Shown here in pieces: positions 4,678-5,361 of a stretch of DNA of 5,361 bases (within the stretch, counting starts at the first letter, position 1; the number at the start of each line of letters is the position of its first letter). The stretch is from Comamonadaceae bacterium (lineage in GTDB: Bacteria > Pseudomonadota > Gammaproteobacteria > Burkholderiales > Burkholderiaceae_C), in the NCBI GenBank assembly GCA_947460165.1, contig CANHKH010000261.1:1-5361 (forward strand), in the 5' to 3' direction. A program made the translations under genes and the position numbers. A model generated the notes under the pieces. That model ran no database searches and was not told the origin of the DNA. It saw only the letters and a list, made by a program, of their open reading frames with translations.

Positions 4678-5361
4678 ATGTCCAATTTGCCCGGCGCACT
4701 GGCCCATTTGCCCCTGCCCATCATTGGCTCGCCCCTGTTCATTGTGAGCAACCCCAAGCTGGTGATTGCCCAGTGCATTGCCGGCGTGGTGGGCTCCATG
4801 CCCGCGCTCAACGCACGTCCGGCGTCGCAGCTCGACGATTGGCTGGCCGAAATCACCGAGACCCTGGCGGCCTACAACCTGGCCCACCCCGACAAACCGG
4901 CGGCGCCCTATGCCATCAACCAAATCGTGCACAAGTCCAACGACAGGCTGGAGCAGGACATGGCGGTGTGCGTCAAGTACAAGGTGCCGATTTACATCAC
5001 TTCCCTGGGTGCGCGCGAAGACATTTTTGCCGCCGCCCACAGCCATGGCGGCGTGGTGCTGCACGACATCATCAACAACAGCTTTGCCCGCAAAGCCATT
5101 GAAAAAGGCGCTGACGGCCTGATTGCGGTGGCCGCAGGTGCCGGCGGTCATGCGGGGGTGAAAAGCCCGTTTGCGCTGATCCAAGAAATCCGCCAATGGT
5201 TCAGCGGCCCACTGGCGCTGTCGGGCGCGATTGCCAGTGGCGGCGCGGTGTTGGCCGCCCAGGCCATGGGCGCTGACTTTGCTTACATTGGCTCGGCCTT
5301 CATCGCCACTGCCGAGGCCCGCGCCTCCGACGCGTACAAGCAAGCCATCGTGGACTGCAAC
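4678..5361 (+). CDS. nitronate monooxygenase-type FMN oxidoreductase (partial, runs off right edge)
   Basis: There are 228 codons with no stop before the window ends; family members are usually about 320-360 residues, so roughly the last third is missing. The start is clear: AAGGAGA at 4664-4670 lies 7 bases before ATG 4678. The product is a TIM-barrel flavoprotein of the nitronate monooxygenase (formerly 2-nitropropane dioxygenase) family. Marks are PIIGSPLF at 14-21, the AGAGGHAG loop with H158 at the place of the family's catalytic histidine, and the FMN-phosphate loops SGAIASGG at 182-189 and IGSAFIAT at 204-211. Family knowledge: members oxidise alkyl nitronates such as propionate-3-nitronate; others are NAD(P)H:quinone reductases or FabK-type enoyl reductases. 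The GGHAG context favours the monooxygenase group, but the actual substrate is uncertain. It lies 58 bases after the DM13 gene and is probably cotranscribed. Confidence 0.88.
   Translation, partial: MSNLPGALAHLPLPIIGSPLFIVSNPKLVIAQCIAGVVGSMPALNARPASQLDDWLAEITETLAAYNLAHPDKPAAPYAINQIVHKSNDRLEQDMAVCVKYKVPIYITSLGAREDIFAAAHSHGGVVLHDIINNSFARKAIEKGADGLIAVAAGAGGHAGVKSPFALIQEIRQWFSGPLALSGAIASGGAVLAAQAMGADFAYIGSAFIATAEARASDAYKQAIVDCN

Noticed and set aside
4773..5102. Plus-strand open frames in other registers within the last gene (also 4766-5122)
   Set aside because: They are out of frame with the clear nitronate monooxygenase reading frame and encode Arg/Pro/Trp-rich sequences without family marks.
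1..5361. tRNA, rRNA, CRISPR array, insertion sequence, phage or toxin-antitoxin content
   Set aside because: No cloverleaf-like, regularly spaced direct repeat, transposase or phage-like sequence was seen; the window is a dense co-directional metabolic cluster.

Overview
The window looks like chromosomal DNA from a high-GC betaproteobacterium, most likely Burkholderiales and perhaps Comamonadaceae. That placement is inference. It rests on GC-rich third codon positions, on the style of the EtfB/EtfA and long acyl-CoA dehydrogenase sequences, and on the CCCTCCCC-type hairpin repeats. All genes read on the + strand.

Layout: the last 51 codons of a MscS-type mechanosensitive channel (1-157) are followed by a 202-base leader (158-359). 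The leader holds two -10-like boxes, each with a palindrome a few bases downstream. Then come etfB (360-1109), a 145-base gap holding an inverted pair of GC-rich hairpin repeats, and etfA (1255-2184). A clear intrinsic terminator (2204-2230) precedes an acyl-CoA dehydrogenase of the long, about 600-residue class (2281-4110). A small membrane-anchored DM13-domain protein follows (4128-4619), then a nitronate monooxygenase-type flavoprotein that runs off the right edge (4678 onward). No sizeable stretch is left unexplained.

How the genes fit together: the dehydrogenase oxidises an acyl-CoA to the 2-enoyl-CoA and passes electrons to the FAD of the EtfAB heterodimer. By family knowledge, EtfAB then reduces the quinone pool through ETF:quinone oxidoreductase, which is not in this window. 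The core is therefore a fatty-acid, branched-chain or related acyl-CoA catabolism module. The DM13 protein and the FMN oxidoreductase are redox-type neighbours whose link to the pathway is only suggested by co-direction and short spacing.

I do not see a wholly new system. The best leads are regulatory: a possible dual promoter/operator leader, an RNA element between the two ETF subunit genes that can fold in two exclusive ways, and a terminator inside the cluster. The placement of the DM13 protein right after the dehydrogenase is also worth checking.
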